Shown here: positions 17,232-26,523 of the stretch, in pieces
Position numbering within the stretch: position 1 is the stretch's first letter
How the letters are laid out: each line of letters starts with the position of its first letter
NCBI RefSeq assembly: GCF_019801175.1
Contig: NZ_JAHVJR010000001.1
Span: 1,054,001 to 1,118,000 of the forward strand
Source: Vannielia litorea
GTDB lineage: Bacteria > Pseudomonadota > Alphaproteobacteria > Rhodobacterales > Rhodobacteraceae
DNA length: 64,000 nt
Direction: 5' to 3'
Made by a program: the position numbers and the translations under genes
Notes under the pieces: generated by a model
The model's input: the letters and a program-made list of their open reading frames with translations, nothing else
What the model was told of the DNA's origin: nothing
Databases searched by the model: none

Positions 17232-17546
17232 TCAGCTCTCTTCCATCAGCTGGGCCTTGGCTTCGGCCATCATCGCCTTCATCTGGGCGCGGACTGTGGC
17301 CTCGTCGGCCAGATCGCCGAGGTCGCCCTTGACCTTGCGATACACATCCTCGTCGCCGGCCTCTTCGAAGTCGGCCTTCACCACTTCCTTGGCGTATTCA
17401 ACGGCGTCGTCGCCAGCTTTGCCCAGCAGGCCGGCGGCCCAGAGGCCCAGCAGCTTGTTGCGCCGCGCTTCAGCCTTGAACTGCATCTCGGCGTCATGGG
17501 CGAACTTGTTTTCAAACGCGTTTTCGCGATCGTCGAAGGTGGACAT
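17232..17546 (-). CDS. F1F0-ATPase inhibitor zeta subunit (DUF1476)
   Basis: A 104-residue member of the DUF1476 family, identified in Paracoccus as the zeta subunit that inhibits F1-ATPase hydrolysis. The N-terminal FDDRENAFENKFAHDAEMQFKAEARRNK stretch (first half, split by family conservation around AFENKFAHD) and the GLWAAGLLG block are diagnostic; the rest is a helical bundle. The N-terminal helix is the inhibitory part in the known protein. GGGAGG precedes the ATG. It is transcribed alone with its own terminator. The ATP synthase genes are not in the window. Confidence 0.9.
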   Translation of the reverse strand: MSTFDDRENAFENKFAHDAEMQFKAEARRNKLLGLWAAGLLGKAGDDAVEYAKEVVKADFEEAGDEDVYRKVKGDLGDLADEATVRAQMKAMMAEAKAQLMEES

Positions 17547-17633
17547 GGGGGCCTCCCGGTTTGAATCCTTGCCTCTATTTAAGAGCCCCGGGCCGGGATG
17601 GGAAGGCGCGAAAGGGCGAAAGCGGCGACAGGC

Positions 17634-18656
17634 TCAGCTTTCGAGCCCGAAGAGCTGCGCAAGCCGGGTTGCCGCGGCTTCGCGTTCGGCCTCGGGGCGG
17701 GTGCCACGGGCCAGCAGCGCGCGGGCCCGGTCGAGCGCGGCTTCGGTGCGCCCAGCCTCAAGGTCAGCGGTCATGGCGTCGAGCCAGGGCACCTGCTCGT
17801 CTTCGGTGAGCCCGTCGGTGACGGCGGCGACGAGGAGGGTGGTGATTTCATCCTCCCATGTGGCCCTGTCTTCATCCGGGGGTGCCGTGGCCGGGGACGG
17901 AGCTACAGGCGCAGGGGTGACGGGCCGAGGCGCGGGTAGAGCGGAGGGCGGTGTGCCGCCCGCGTGGGTGGAGAGTTCCAGCACCGCGCTGTGGGCGCTG
18001 CGGTCGACCAGTAGTTCATCGGCATCGATCCCGAGGGCGGCAAGCAGGGCAGCTTGCCTGCTGGGCGAGATCAGCCCGCCGGGATCGGACGGGTCGGGCG
18101 GGGCTTCCTCTTCCAGCGGGTGGGGGCTGCCGGTCTGGCTGCGCTGCCAGTCATCTTCGGCGGAGGCGCGGTGGATGCGGAGTGCCCGGACAATGGCGCC
18201 GCCGCGAAAAACGGTGAAGCCATATTCGCCGCCCGGATGGCGACCCCCGGTGAGGCGGAAGGCCAGCACCTCGGCCTTCGGCAGGGCGCGGCTGAGGGCG
18301 GCGAGACGCGGTGAGGGGCCGGCATCGGAGCGCTCGCGGAACTCGATCAGCGTGTGCCTGGCAGGGCCAATGGGGGCGGAGAGGCGGATCTCGCGGTCGG
18401 CGCCGCCAAAGCCCATGTCATCGACCATTTCGCGGGCGAGCACTCCTGCGGGCAGGGTGCCACGGGGTTGCACCAGCAATGGGGCGGCGGGAGAGGGCGC
18501 AGCGGCGCGGCGGCCGATGAGGCGGCCCAGAAGGCCTGCAGGCTTGTCTTTGCCATTGGCGGGATCGGGGGCCTCGGCCCGGGCCAAGGCCTGCGCCACA
18601 TCGCGCGGCGGTGCATCGACGAGGGCAAAATCCAACACTGCAAAATCTTCAACCAT
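17634..18656 (-). CDS. Hypothetical protein, 340 residues
   Basis: No family recognised. From ATG 18656 the protein starts MVEDFAVLDFALVDAPPRDV. Residues 1-200 appear folded, with mixed strands and helices (EYGFTVFRGGAIVRALRIHR); about 238-263 is a Pro/Ala-rich linker; the end is a helical domain with LDRARALLARGTRPEAEREAA-like heptads. The frame is open back to 18803, but upstream codons are unconvincing. There is no signal peptide or membrane segment. It is divergent from purC and 87 bases upstream of the zeta gene. Confidence 0.6.
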   Translation of the reverse strand: MVEDFAVLDFALVDAPPRDVAQALARAEAPDPANGKDKPAGLLGRLIGRRAAAPSPAAPLLVQPRGTLPAGVLAREMVDDMGFGGADREIRLSAPIGPARHTLIEFRERSDAGPSPRLAALSRALPKAEVLAFRLTGGRHPGGEYGFTVFRGGAIVRALRIHRASAEDDWQRSQTGSPHPLEEEAPPDPSDPGGLISPSRQAALLAALGIDADELLVDRSAHSAVLELSTHAGGTPPSALPAPRPVTPAPVAPSPATAPPDEDRATWEDEITTLLVAAVTDGLTEDEQVPWLDAMTADLEAGRTEAALDRARALLARGTRPEAEREAAATRLAQLFGLES

Positions 18657-18788
18657 GGTCCCCCCGAAGGCCCTGCGCCGCCCTCCTGCGGCCCGGCAGG
18701 CACAACCTAACCGCAGCGCTCTCCGGGGCCAAGCCTTGCCGGAGGTGCCGGCGCGGCTGTGCGCCGCGCCGTGTGGGCTTTGCTCCGC

Positions 18789-18817
18789 TTGCGGCTGCGG
18801 CATCGTTGCACTATAGC
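18789..18817 (+). promoter_or_regulatory. Probable purC promoter
   Basis: TTGCGG at 18789-18794 and TATAGC at 18812-18817 with a 17-base spacer, about 60 bases before the purC start. The -35 is a weak match and the -10 matches 4 of 6. Confidence 0.4.
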
Positions 18818-18878
18818 CCGCCTAGTGAAGCGTGGCCCTTTCCGGAGCCGCGCCCTGCTGCATCTGGATTGGACCGAA

Positions 18879-19643
18879 ATGGCACGACGCAAGCTCGTCT
18901 ACGAAGGCAAGGCCAAGATTCTGTACGAGGGCCCCGAGCCCGGCACTCTGGTGCAGTATTTCAAGGATGATGCCACCGCGTTCAACGCCGAGAAGAAGGC
19001 GACGATCGAGGGCAAGGGCGTGCTGAACAACCGGCTGTCCGAGTTCTTTATGACCGGGCTGAACAACATTGGCGTGCCGACCCACTTTCTGAAGCGGCTG
19101 AACATGCGCGAGCAGCTGATCCGCTCGGTCGAGATCGTGCCGCTCGAGGTGATCGTGCGCAACTTCGCCGCGGGCTCGATGGCCAAGCGGCTTGGGCTTG
19201 AGGAAGGCACGCAGCTGCCGCGCCCGATCATCGAGTTTTCCTACAAGGACGACAAGCTGGGCGACCCGCTTGTGCCCGAGGAATACATCATCGCCTTCGG
19301 CTGGGCGACACAGCAGGATCTCGACGACATCGTGGCGCTGGCGCTGCGGGTGAACGATTACCTCAGCGGCGTGATGTATGGCGTTGGCATCAAGCTGATC
19401 GACTTCAAGATCGAGGTCGGCCGTATCTGGGAGAACGATTATATGCGGCTCATCGTGGCCGATGAAATCAGCCCCGACAGCTGCCGTCTGTGGGATCTGG
19501 AGACCGGTCAGAAGCTCGACAAGGACGTGTTCCGCCGCGATCTCGGCTCGCTGACGGATGCCTATACCGAAGTTGCCCGCCGGCTTGGCGTGCTGCCCAA
19601 GGGCGGTGCCGCGCCGATGGGCAAACCGACCCTGATCAACTGA
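18879..19643 (+). CDS. purC: Phosphoribosylaminoimidazole-succinocarboxamide synthase
   Basis: SAICAR synthetase, joining CAIR and aspartate with ATP in purine synthesis. The 254 residues match the short bacterial form: KLVYEGKAKILYEG (ATP-binding loop), PLEVIVRNFAAGSMAKR, DFKIEVGR and DEISPDSCRLWD. The start ATG 18879 (ARRKLVYEGK) is chosen over the longer frame because it matches the family. purS follows after 11 bases. Confidence 0.95.
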   Translation: MARRKLVYEGKAKILYEGPEPGTLVQYFKDDATAFNAEKKATIEGKGVLNNRLSEFFMTGLNNIGVPTHFLKRLNMREQLIRSVEIVPLEVIVRNFAAGSMAKRLGLEEGTQLPRPIIEFSYKDDKLGDPLVPEEYIIAFGWATQQDLDDIVALALRVNDYLSGVMYGVGIKLIDFKIEVGRIWENDYMRLIVADEISPDSCRLWDLETGQKLDKDVFRRDLGSLTDAYTEVARRLGVLPKGGAAPMGKPTLIN

Positions 19644-19654
19644 GGAGAGCCGCC

Positions 19655-19882
19655 ATGAAGGTGCGTGTGGACGTGATGCTGAAACAGGGCGTGCTCGACC
19701 CGCAGGGCGAGGCGGTGAAATCGGCTCTGGGCGCGCTTGGCTTCGGCGGCGTCGAGGGCGTGCGTCAGGGCAAGGTGATCGAGCTGGATCTGGCCGAGGG
19801 CACCACCGAGGCTGATGTGAAGGCGATGTGCGAAAAGCTGCTCGCCAACACGGTGATCGAGAGCTACGCGATCCACATGTAA
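19655..19882 (+). CDS. purS: Phosphoribosylformylglycinamidine synthase subunit PurS
   Basis: A 75-residue PurS, the small structural subunit of the three-part FGAM synthase (PurS, PurQ, PurL). MKVRVDVMLKQGVLDPQGEAV and VRQGKVIELDL are typical. GAGGAGAG precedes the ATG, and it is 11 bases after purC. Its partner purQ is separated from it by two unrelated genes; purL is not in the window. Confidence 0.93.
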   Translation: MKVRVDVMLKQGVLDPQGEAVKSALGALGFGGVEGVRQGKVIELDLAEGTTEADVKAMCEKLLANTVIESYAIHM

Positions 19883-19965
19883 GCGGCGGGGCGGCGGCTT
19901 CGCCCTACGCCGGGGCGTAGCGCTGGCCACTGGACGCGGGCGGCGGCGGACGCAAAACTCCGCCC

Positions 19966-20460
19966 ATGGCAGACGCTTTTCTCTTCCGCACCCGCTATGA
20001 CGGGGTTCGTGAAATCTCTGGCCGGATGTGGCTGCTCGTCTGGGTGCTTCCTGCGCTGCTGCTTGGTGCGGCCATCCTCTTTGCCGCCGAGGCTTTGATT
20101 GCCCCGATGGGCATGGCGGAGGCCGAGGGCGAGGTGGTGGAATTGCGCGAATACGAGGGCTGGTCGCCGCTGGAGGGCGATGTGACCAATTACGCCCCGG
20201 TCTTTCGTTACACCCGCTCTGACGGGCGCGAGGTGCAGGCCAGCGCGGGCATGTCGCACTCCGAGTGGGACTTCCCCGTCGGCTCGACCCGCACCATCCT
20301 TTATGACCCCGACACCAACGGCGATGTGCGCATTCCCGGCCCGTGGAACTGGCTGATACCGGGAGCGCTGGCGGCGCTCGCCTTGGCCACGGCGGTGCCG
20401 GCAGGGATTGTCAGCCTGCTCCTGCTGGGGTGGCGGCGCAGGGGGGCGGCGCCGACCTGA
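19966..20460 (+). CDS. DUF3592 domain membrane protein
   Basis: A 164-residue protein with a membrane segment at residues 22-43 and another at 134-157, flanking an extracytoplasmic strand-rich domain with APVFRYTRSDGREVQA and the motif PVGSTRTILYDPDTNGDVRI, both typical of DUF3592. Function unknown. It lies between purS and an alcohol dehydrogenase, same strand, with an 83-base gap after purS. Confidence 0.75.
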   Translation: MADAFLFRTRYDGVREISGRMWLLVWVLPALLLGAAILFAAEALIAPMGMAEAEGEVVELREYEGWSPLEGDVTNYAPVFRYTRSDGREVQASAGMSHSEWDFPVGSTRTILYDPDTNGDVRIPGPWNWLIPGALAALALATAVPAGIVSLLLLGWRRRGAAPT

Positions 20461-20566
20461 GCGCGAGCTCTCTAGTCGTGCGTAGGTCGCCTCACGCATG
20501 GGCAACTGGCTTTGCCCGGCGATCCGGGCTAAGGCAGCGCAAACCGCTCCAACCACGGGATTCGCC

Positions 20567-21610
20567 TTGAAAGCCGCCCTCCTTACAGAGTTCCGCGCCG
20601 CGCTGGCCATCGAGAGCCTGCCGGAGCCGGAATGCCCGCCCGATGGCGTGGTGCTGGAGGTTCTGGCCAGCGGCATCTGCCGGTCAGACTGGCATGTTTG
20701 GACGGGGGCGGACCCGGATGTGAGCCTGCCGCATGTGCCGGGCCACGAGTTTTGTGGGGTGATCCGCGAGGTCGGGCAGGGCGTGACCCGCTGGAAGGCG
20801 GGCGATCGGGTGATTGCGCCCTTCATCCTTGCCTGCGGCGGCTGCCCCGATTGCCAGAGCGGCAACCAGACGATCTGCGCCAGCCAGGTACTGCCAGGCT
20901 TCACCCAGGCCGGCAGCTTTGCCGAGCGCATCGCGGTGCCGCGCGCCGATGTGAACCTCGCGGCCCTGCCCGAGGGCATGGACCCGGCGTTGGCAGCATC
21001 GCTCGGGTGCCGGGCCACCACGGCATGGCACGGGCTCACGGGCCGCGCGGCGCTGAAGGCGGGTGAGTGGCTTGCGGTCTGGGGCTCTGGTGGCGTCGGG
21101 CTTTCGGCGATGATGATCGCACGGGCGCTTGGCGCGCGGGTGGTCATGGTGGATGTGGTCGAGGAGAAGCTCGCCCATGCCAAAGCTCTCGGGGCCGATG
21201 CGGTGGTGAACGCCGCTGCGGGCGACCCGGTGGAGGCGGTGCGTGAGATCACCAAGGGCGGGGCCGATCTGGCGCTGGAGGCGCTCGGGATCGGGCAGAC
21301 CACGGCCAACGCATTGAAGTGCCTGCGCAAACTGGGCCGCATGGTACAGATCGGGATGCCTGCGGGAGAGCATGTGAACATGACCCTGCCGTGGGATGCC
21401 GTCTATTCTGGCCAGCTTGCGATTTATGGCACACGCGGCATGCCCGCGTGGCGCTATCCCTCGCTGCTCTCGCTCATCGAGAGCGGCCAGCTCGACCTTT
21501 CGCCGCTTATCGCCCGCCGCGTGGCCCTCTCTGACGCCAGCGCCGAGCTTGCCCTCTTCGACGGTGCCGCCCCTCCCGGCGTGGCCGTTATTACCGATTT
21601 CACCCGCTGA
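20567..21610 (+). CDS. Zinc-dependent alcohol dehydrogenase family protein
   Basis: A 347-residue MDR-superfamily dehydrogenase. The catalytic zinc ligands appear in GICRSDWH and VPGHEF; the structural zinc site is CGGCPDC plus a fourth Cys eight residues on; the Rossmann motif is WGSGGVGLSA with the Asp of VVMVD for NAD. Substrate unknown. Start TTG 20567 (KAALLTEFR) fits family length; a longer ATG start at 20498 is possible. It ends 15 bases before purQ. Confidence 0.85.
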   Translation: MKAALLTEFRAALAIESLPEPECPPDGVVLEVLASGICRSDWHVWTGADPDVSLPHVPGHEFCGVIREVGQGVTRWKAGDRVIAPFILACGGCPDCQSGNQTICASQVLPGFTQAGSFAERIAVPRADVNLAALPEGMDPALAASLGCRATTAWHGLTGRAALKAGEWLAVWGSGGVGLSAMMIARALGARVVMVDVVEEKLAHAKALGADAVVNAAAGDPVEAVREITKGGADLALEALGIGQTTANALKCLRKLGRMVQIGMPAGEHVNMTLPWDAVYSGQLAIYGTRGMPAWRYPSLLSLIESGQLDLSPLIARRVALSDASAELALFDGAAPPGVAVITDFTR

Positions 21611-21625
21611 CTCAGGAGACTGCCC

Positions 21626-22294
21626 ATGAAAGCCGCCGTCATCACCTTTCCCGGCTCCAATTGCGACCGTGACCTTGCCGTGGCCTTCGAGGCTGCCGGG
21701 TTCGATGTGGCGCGGGTCTGGCACAAGGATACCGACCTGCCGCAGGGCATTGACGTGGTGGGTATCCCCGGCGGGTTCTCCTTTGGCGACTACCTGCGCT
21801 GCGGCGCGATTGCGGCCAACTCGCCGATCTGCCGCTCGGTGGTGGCCCATGCCGAGGCGGGCGGGTTTGTGCTGGGCATCTGCAACGGCTTTCAGGTGCT
21901 CTGCGAGACCGGGCTGCTGCCGGGCGTGCTGATGCGCAATGCGGGGCTGAAGTTCGTTTGCCGCAACGTGGGGCTGACGGTGGCGAGCGCCGAGAGTGCC
22001 TTCACCTCGGGCTACGCGCAGGGCGATGAACTGGTGATCCCGGTGGCGCACCATGACGGCAACTACAACGTCGACCCCGAGGGGCTGGCGGCGCTGGAGG
22101 CCGAGGGGCGCGTCGCCTTCCGCTACACCGACAACCCGAACGGCTCGATGAGCGATATTGCCGGGGTTCTCTCGGAGAACCGGCGGGTGCTGGGGATGAT
22201 GCCGCACCCGGAGCGGGCGGTGGATGCCAAGCACGGCGGCACCGATGGCCGGGCGATGTTTGCCGGTCTCGCAGAGGCGCTGGTTTCGGCCTGA
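21626..22294 (+). CDS. purQ: Phosphoribosylformylglycinamidine synthase subunit PurQ
   Basis: The glutaminase subunit of FGAM synthase, 222 residues. It has the class I amidotransferase nucleophile in LGICNGFQ (Cys at about 87) and the His/Glu in MPHPERA at the C-terminus; the VITFPGSNCDRD start is typical. AGGAG precedes the ATG. It works with PurS (19655) and PurL. Confidence 0.95.
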   Translation: MKAAVITFPGSNCDRDLAVAFEAAGFDVARVWHKDTDLPQGIDVVGIPGGFSFGDYLRCGAIAANSPICRSVVAHAEAGGFVLGICNGFQVLCETGLLPGVLMRNAGLKFVCRNVGLTVASAESAFTSGYAQGDELVIPVAHHDGNYNVDPEGLAALEAEGRVAFRYTDNPNGSMSDIAGVLSENRRVLGMMPHPERAVDAKHGGTDGRAMFAGLAEALVSA

Positions 22295-22432
22295 GGCCGG
22301 GGCAGGGCTGCTCATCAGGGGCTTGATGGCGCTCACGCATTTGCGCGGGGCGAGGGCGGGTGTGGCTCACTTCGGCGGCACCTGAGATGCCAATGCCTTT
22401 CCCAAAGCGCCGCCGCAGCATAGAGTTGCACG

Positions 22433-24184
22433 ATGGACAAGCCCCGCTCTCCGCTGCGCTCATGGCGCCGTCCGCTTCAGCGGCTGGCCTGGGTCATGGT
22501 GCTTGTGCTGGCGGTTGTGACCGTGTGGCTGACCAACCATTACCTGACCCTGCGGTTCACCGAGACCACGCGCAACCAGTCGGAACTGCGGCAGGCGCTC
22601 TACGCGGGTAACATCATCTCGGAGCTGCAGCGGGCGCAGGTTGTGCCGCTCTTGCTCTCGCGCGACCCCTCGCTGATCGGGGCGCTGAACACCTCGGATT
22701 TTCTCAATACTTCGCAGCGGCTGATCGAGTTTCGTGACGAGATTGGCGCGAAATCGGTGCTGATGCTCGATACATCCGGCCGGGCCGTGGCCACGACCGA
22801 CCGCAACCAGCTTGGCTCCAACCACCGCACCGCGCCCTACTTCGTGGAGGCGCAGCGCTCGGATGGCACGGTGTTTACCCTTCACCTTAAGGAAAACAAC
22901 GCGATGGAGTTCGCCTACTCCCGCGTGATCCGGCATGACAACCAGAGCGTCGGTGTGATCGTGGTCGAGGTCGATCTTGCCAAGTTCGAGCGCCAGTGGG
23001 CGGGCATCTCGGATGCCGTGCTGGTGACCGACAGCACGGGCACGGTGATCCTTTCCACCGAGCCGCGCTGGCGCGGCAAGCCGGTGAGCGATGCACTGGC
23101 CGAGCAGGATGCGCCCTCGGCTATCCAGCGGGCACTGGAGGCCACGACCGACTGGAGCTTTTTGCCGCCCGATGCCTACCTCTTTGGCGAGGCGGTGATG
23201 CGCACAGACGGGCGCATCCCGTTTCAGGGTTGGCGGATCACGTCGTTCACCGCCTATAGCTCGATCCGCGAACGGGTGAACGGGGTGCTGGCGCTGGAGA
23301 TCATGGCCTTCGCCCTGCTGCTCGCCGGTTCGTTCTGGTGGCTCTCGCGCAAGGCCCGCTCCGACCGCCGGGTGGCGCTGAAGGAGTCGGCAGAACTTCG
23401 CCAGTTGAACCTGCGGCTGCAGCGGGAAATTGCCGAACGGGAGAAGGCCGAACGCAGCCTTGAGGTGGCCGAACAGACCCTTGCGCAGAGCTCCAAACTG
23501 GCGGCCTTGGGTGAGATGTCGGCGGCCGTTTCGCATGAGCTGAACCAGCCGCTGGCCGCGATGCGCACCTACCTCGCCGGGGCCAAGCTCCTGCTGCAAC
23601 GCAAGCGCCCGGAGGAAGCGCTTTCGTCGTTCCAGCGGATCGACGACCTGATTGGCCGGATGGGGGCGATCACCCGGCAGCTCAAGAGCTATGCCCGCAA
23701 GGGTGAGGTGGCCTTTGAACCCTTTGATCTAAGGGATGCGGTGAGTGTGTCGCTGAGCATGATGGAGCCGCAGCTGCGCTCGCGCCACGTGGCGATTTCG
23801 CGGAACTTGCCCAGTGAGCCGGTGATCATCCGGGCCGATCGGCTGCGGGTGGAGCAGGTGCTGGTGAACCTCTTTCGCAATGCGCTGGATGCCACCCGCG
23901 ATGTCGAGGAGCCCGCGCTGGAGCTGATCCTTGCCGCCGGTGACACCGCCACGCTGACCCTGCGCGACAATGGCCACGGCATCGAGGATCTGGAGAACCT
24001 TTTCGAACCCTTCTACACCACCAAGGCCCCCGGCGACGGCGTCGGTCTGGGGCTTGCCATCTCCTCGGGGATCATCAACGAGTTGGGCGGACGTCTCACG
24101 GCGCGGAACGGAAGGGCCGGTGGCGCAGTTTTCGAGCTGCAACTGCCGATCCTGAGACAAGACAGCGCGACGGCGGCAGAGTAG
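22433..24184 (+). CDS. dctB: DctB-like sensor histidine kinase
   Basis: A 583-residue membrane sensor kinase resembling DctB, the C4-dicarboxylate sensor. One membrane segment lies at 17-40, then a periplasmic double-PAS (dCache) domain to about 285 with LLLSRDPSLI and ATTDRNQLGS, a second membrane segment near 286-306, a short coiled coil, and the kinase core: His368 in AAVSHELNQPLAAMR, N-box FRNALDATRD, G-boxes DNGHGI and GVGLGLAIS. It is 22 bases upstream of the regulator. No dctP/Q/M transporter gene is nearby. The ligand is inferred from family resemblance. Confidence 0.82.
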   Translation: MDKPRSPLRSWRRPLQRLAWVMVLVLAVVTVWLTNHYLTLRFTETTRNQSELRQALYAGNIISELQRAQVVPLLLSRDPSLIGALNTSDFLNTSQRLIEFRDEIGAKSVLMLDTSGRAVATTDRNQLGSNHRTAPYFVEAQRSDGTVFTLHLKENNAMEFAYSRVIRHDNQSVGVIVVEVDLAKFERQWAGISDAVLVTDSTGTVILSTEPRWRGKPVSDALAEQDAPSAIQRALEATTDWSFLPPDAYLFGEAVMRTDGRIPFQGWRITSFTAYSSIRERVNGVLALEIMAFALLLAGSFWWLSRKARSDRRVALKESAELRQLNLRLQREIAEREKAERSLEVAEQTLAQSSKLAALGEMSAAVSHELNQPLAAMRTYLAGAKLLLQRKRPEEALSSFQRIDDLIGRMGAITRQLKSYARKGEVAFEPFDLRDAVSVSLSMMEPQLRSRHVAISRNLPSEPVIIRADRLRVEQVLVNLFRNALDATRDVEEPALELILAAGDTATLTLRDNGHGIEDLENLFEPFYTTKAPGDGVGLGLAISSGIINELGGRLTARNGRAGGAVFELQLPILRQDSATAAE

Positions 24185-24206
24185 GGCAGGACCACAGGAA
24201 CAACAC

Positions 24207-25541
24207 ATGGCACAGGCTATGAAAATCGCAATCATCGACGACGAACAGGACATGCGCCAATCCATCAGCCAGTGGCTGGCGCTCTCCGGGTTTGAAACTG
24301 AAACATACCCCTCCGCCGAAGAGGCGCTGAAGGGGATCGGCCCCGACTATCCCGGCGCGGTTGTCTCCGACATCCGGATGCCCGGGATGGATGGCATGGC
24401 CCTGCTGAAGAAGCTGATGGCGCAGGACTCCGCGCTGCCGGTCATCATGATCACCGGCCACGGCGATGTGCCGATGGCGGTGGAGGCAATGCGGGTTGGG
24501 GCCTTCGATTTTCTCGAAAAGCCCTTCAACCCCGACCGGATGACCCAGCTGGCCAAGAAGGCTACCCAGCGCCGCCGGATGAACCTTGATGCCCGCGCCC
24601 TGCGCCGCGAACTCGGCGGCGGCACCACGATCATGAAAAAGCTGATCGGCGCGAGCCCGGTGATGGAGCGGCTGCGTGAGGATATCCTCGATCTGGGGCA
24701 GGCCGATGGCCATGTGCTGATCGACGGCGAGACCGGCACCGGCAAGACGCTGGCGGCCCATGCGCTCCATGCCGTGGGGAGCCGGGCGAGCAAGGAGTTC
24801 GTCATCGTCTCCTGCGCCGCCTTCGACGAAGACGAACTGGCCGCTCAGCTCTTTGAGGGCGATGCCGACAAGGGCCGTATGCCGCTTGTGGAGCAGGCCC
24901 GGGGCGGTACGCTCTGCCTTGAGGATATCGAGGCGCTTTCGCCTGCGCTTCAGGCACGTCTGCTGCAGTTCATCAACGAGCAGGGCAGCCCGGCGGAGAC
25001 CCGGATCGTGGCGGTCAGCAACCTTCAGGAGCAGGGCAAGACTTCGGAAGATGCGCTGCGCCCCGATCTTTACTACCGGCTCGCCGCGATGAAGATCACC
25101 CTGCCGCCGCTGCGCCAGCGGGGCGAGGACATCCTGATGCTGTTCACCCGCCTTTCCGAGCAGTTCGCCGAGGAATACGGCTGCGAGGCGCCGGCGGTGA
25201 CGGCCCAGGAGGCCGCTCAGCTGTTGCAGGCGCCGTGGCAGGGCAATGTCCGCCAGCTGATCAACATTGCCGAACGCGCCGTGCTTCAGGCTCGTCGTGG
25301 TTCGGGCACCATCGCCTCGCTGCTGATGAACGACGAGGGCGAGGTGCAGCCGGTGATGACGACCGAGGGCAAGCCGCTGAAGGAATACGTGGAAGCCTTC
25401 GAGCGGATGCTGATCGACAACACCATGCGCCGCCACAAGGGCTCGATCGTCAACGTGATGGAAGAGCTCTGCCTGCCGCGCCGGACCTTGAACGAGAAGA
25501 TGGCCAAATACGGGCTGCAACGCTCCGACTATCTCGGCTGA
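24207..25541 (+). CDS. dctD: DctD-like response regulator with degenerate AAA+ domain
   Basis: A 444-residue NtrC-family regulator: receiver domain with Asp55 (SDIRMPGMDG), AAA+ domain from about 148, and a C-terminal Fis-type HTH (NVMEELCLPRRTLNEKMAKYG). The Walker A is GETGTGKT (174-181). Two key features are not standard: the GAFTGA sigma-54 contact loop is absent, the stretch between the QLFEGD and GGTL blocks being about eight residues short, and the Walker B reads LCLED where LFLDE is usual. It is therefore unlikely to activate sigma-54 promoters in the classical way. The pairing with DctB is clear from position. Confidence 0.82.
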   Translation: MAQAMKIAIIDDEQDMRQSISQWLALSGFETETYPSAEEALKGIGPDYPGAVVSDIRMPGMDGMALLKKLMAQDSALPVIMITGHGDVPMAVEAMRVGAFDFLEKPFNPDRMTQLAKKATQRRRMNLDARALRRELGGGTTIMKKLIGASPVMERLREDILDLGQADGHVLIDGETGTGKTLAAHALHAVGSRASKEFVIVSCAAFDEDELAAQLFEGDADKGRMPLVEQARGGTLCLEDIEALSPALQARLLQFINEQGSPAETRIVAVSNLQEQGKTSEDALRPDLYYRLAAMKITLPPLRQRGEDILMLFTRLSEQFAEEYGCEAPAVTAQEAAQLLQAPWQGNVRQLINIAERAVLQARRGSGTIASLLMNDEGEVQPVMTTEGKPLKEYVEAFERMLIDNTMRRHKGSIVNVMEELCLPRRTLNEKMAKYGLQRSDYLG

Positions 25542-25607
25542 CCTGTCGCTTGCCCTTCGGGCCGCTTTGAGCAACTCTGCGCCCGGGGCGAGGTTGAAGG
25601 GTAAGCG

Positions 25608-26450
25608 TTGGAGCATAAAGGGATTTTCTGGCCGGCGGTCGGCGAGGTGTGGCGCGGCCGTGGCACGGCCCTGCGGGTCATCTGGCTTCCGTTTCTGATC
25701 AGCACAATTGCCTATGAGGCCTACTACAGGGCGTTCCCGAGCGGGATCGCCCTGCCTGTTACGGTGCTCGAGTTCCTCGTGTTCTCTTGGGCGGCGGTGG
25801 GCTGGCACCGGGTGGCGCTGTTGGATGAGGCTCCGGGGCCTGCGGGCACACGCCACGGCGGGCCGGTGCCGCGCTATGCCTTTGGCTGGTTCATCTCAGG
25901 GTTGGCCGCAGGCATCCTCGGGATGATGCTCTTTCTGGTGGTTTATCTCGGCCTCACACGGTTGTTTGGCGTCGGGGTATTCATGCCGATGCCCGGCCTG
26001 CCTGAAGTGTTGCTGTCGCCCATGGCCTACCTGAGCACAGCGTTCTGGGTGCTGCCGCTCGGGATCGGTTGTATGTGGCTGGTGATCTATCTTTTCTTCC
26101 ATTTCGCCCGCGCGCTGCCGGCACTTGCGATCCGCAGGGACGGACGGTGGAACGAGGCGCAGCGCGGGGCCCGCCGCCGTTGGTTTGCCAGCGCTGCAGC
26201 GTGGTCTCTGCTGCTCTGGCTTCTGGCGGCTGCCTTGTATTACGGCACTTACAACGCGCTCCTGGAATGGGACAACAGGCTCTGGGAGGCCGGGCAGGAT
26301 GGTGCGCCACTCTGGGCCTTCTCCCTGCTCGATGCCGCTTTCAACGTGGTCTACGCCATGAATGTGCTGATCGGTTCAAGTGTTCTGACCATAGCGTTCC
26401 GGCGATCTGCAAGCGTGGCGCCTGAAAATGACGCGGGGCAGGCGGAGTGA
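25608..26450 (+). CDS. Multi-pass membrane protein, unknown
   Basis: A 280-residue hydrophobic protein with about six membrane segments (around 24-40, 48-66, 94-118, 141-166, 193-212 and 240-262). No family recognised with confidence. The start is TTG 25608 with GAAGGGTAAG upstream. It follows the DctBD-like pair by 66 bases but shows no link to C4-dicarboxylate transport. Related topology appears in GYF/DUF-type integral proteins, but I do not assign it. Confidence 0.6.
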   Translation: MEHKGIFWPAVGEVWRGRGTALRVIWLPFLISTIAYEAYYRAFPSGIALPVTVLEFLVFSWAAVGWHRVALLDEAPGPAGTRHGGPVPRYAFGWFISGLAAGILGMMLFLVVYLGLTRLFGVGVFMPMPGLPEVLLSPMAYLSTAFWVLPLGIGCMWLVIYLFFHFARALPALAIRRDGRWNEAQRGARRRWFASAAAWSLLLWLLAAALYYGTYNALLEWDNRLWEAGQDGAPLWAFSLLDAAFNVVYAMNVLIGSSVLTIAFRRSASVAPENDAGQAE

Positions 26451-26523
26451 AGGCGCGCCGGAGTGACAGGCCGTTTGAGGGCCTGACGCTTGCTGCGCTG
26501 AAGCCCGGAGCTTAGAGCTCGGT

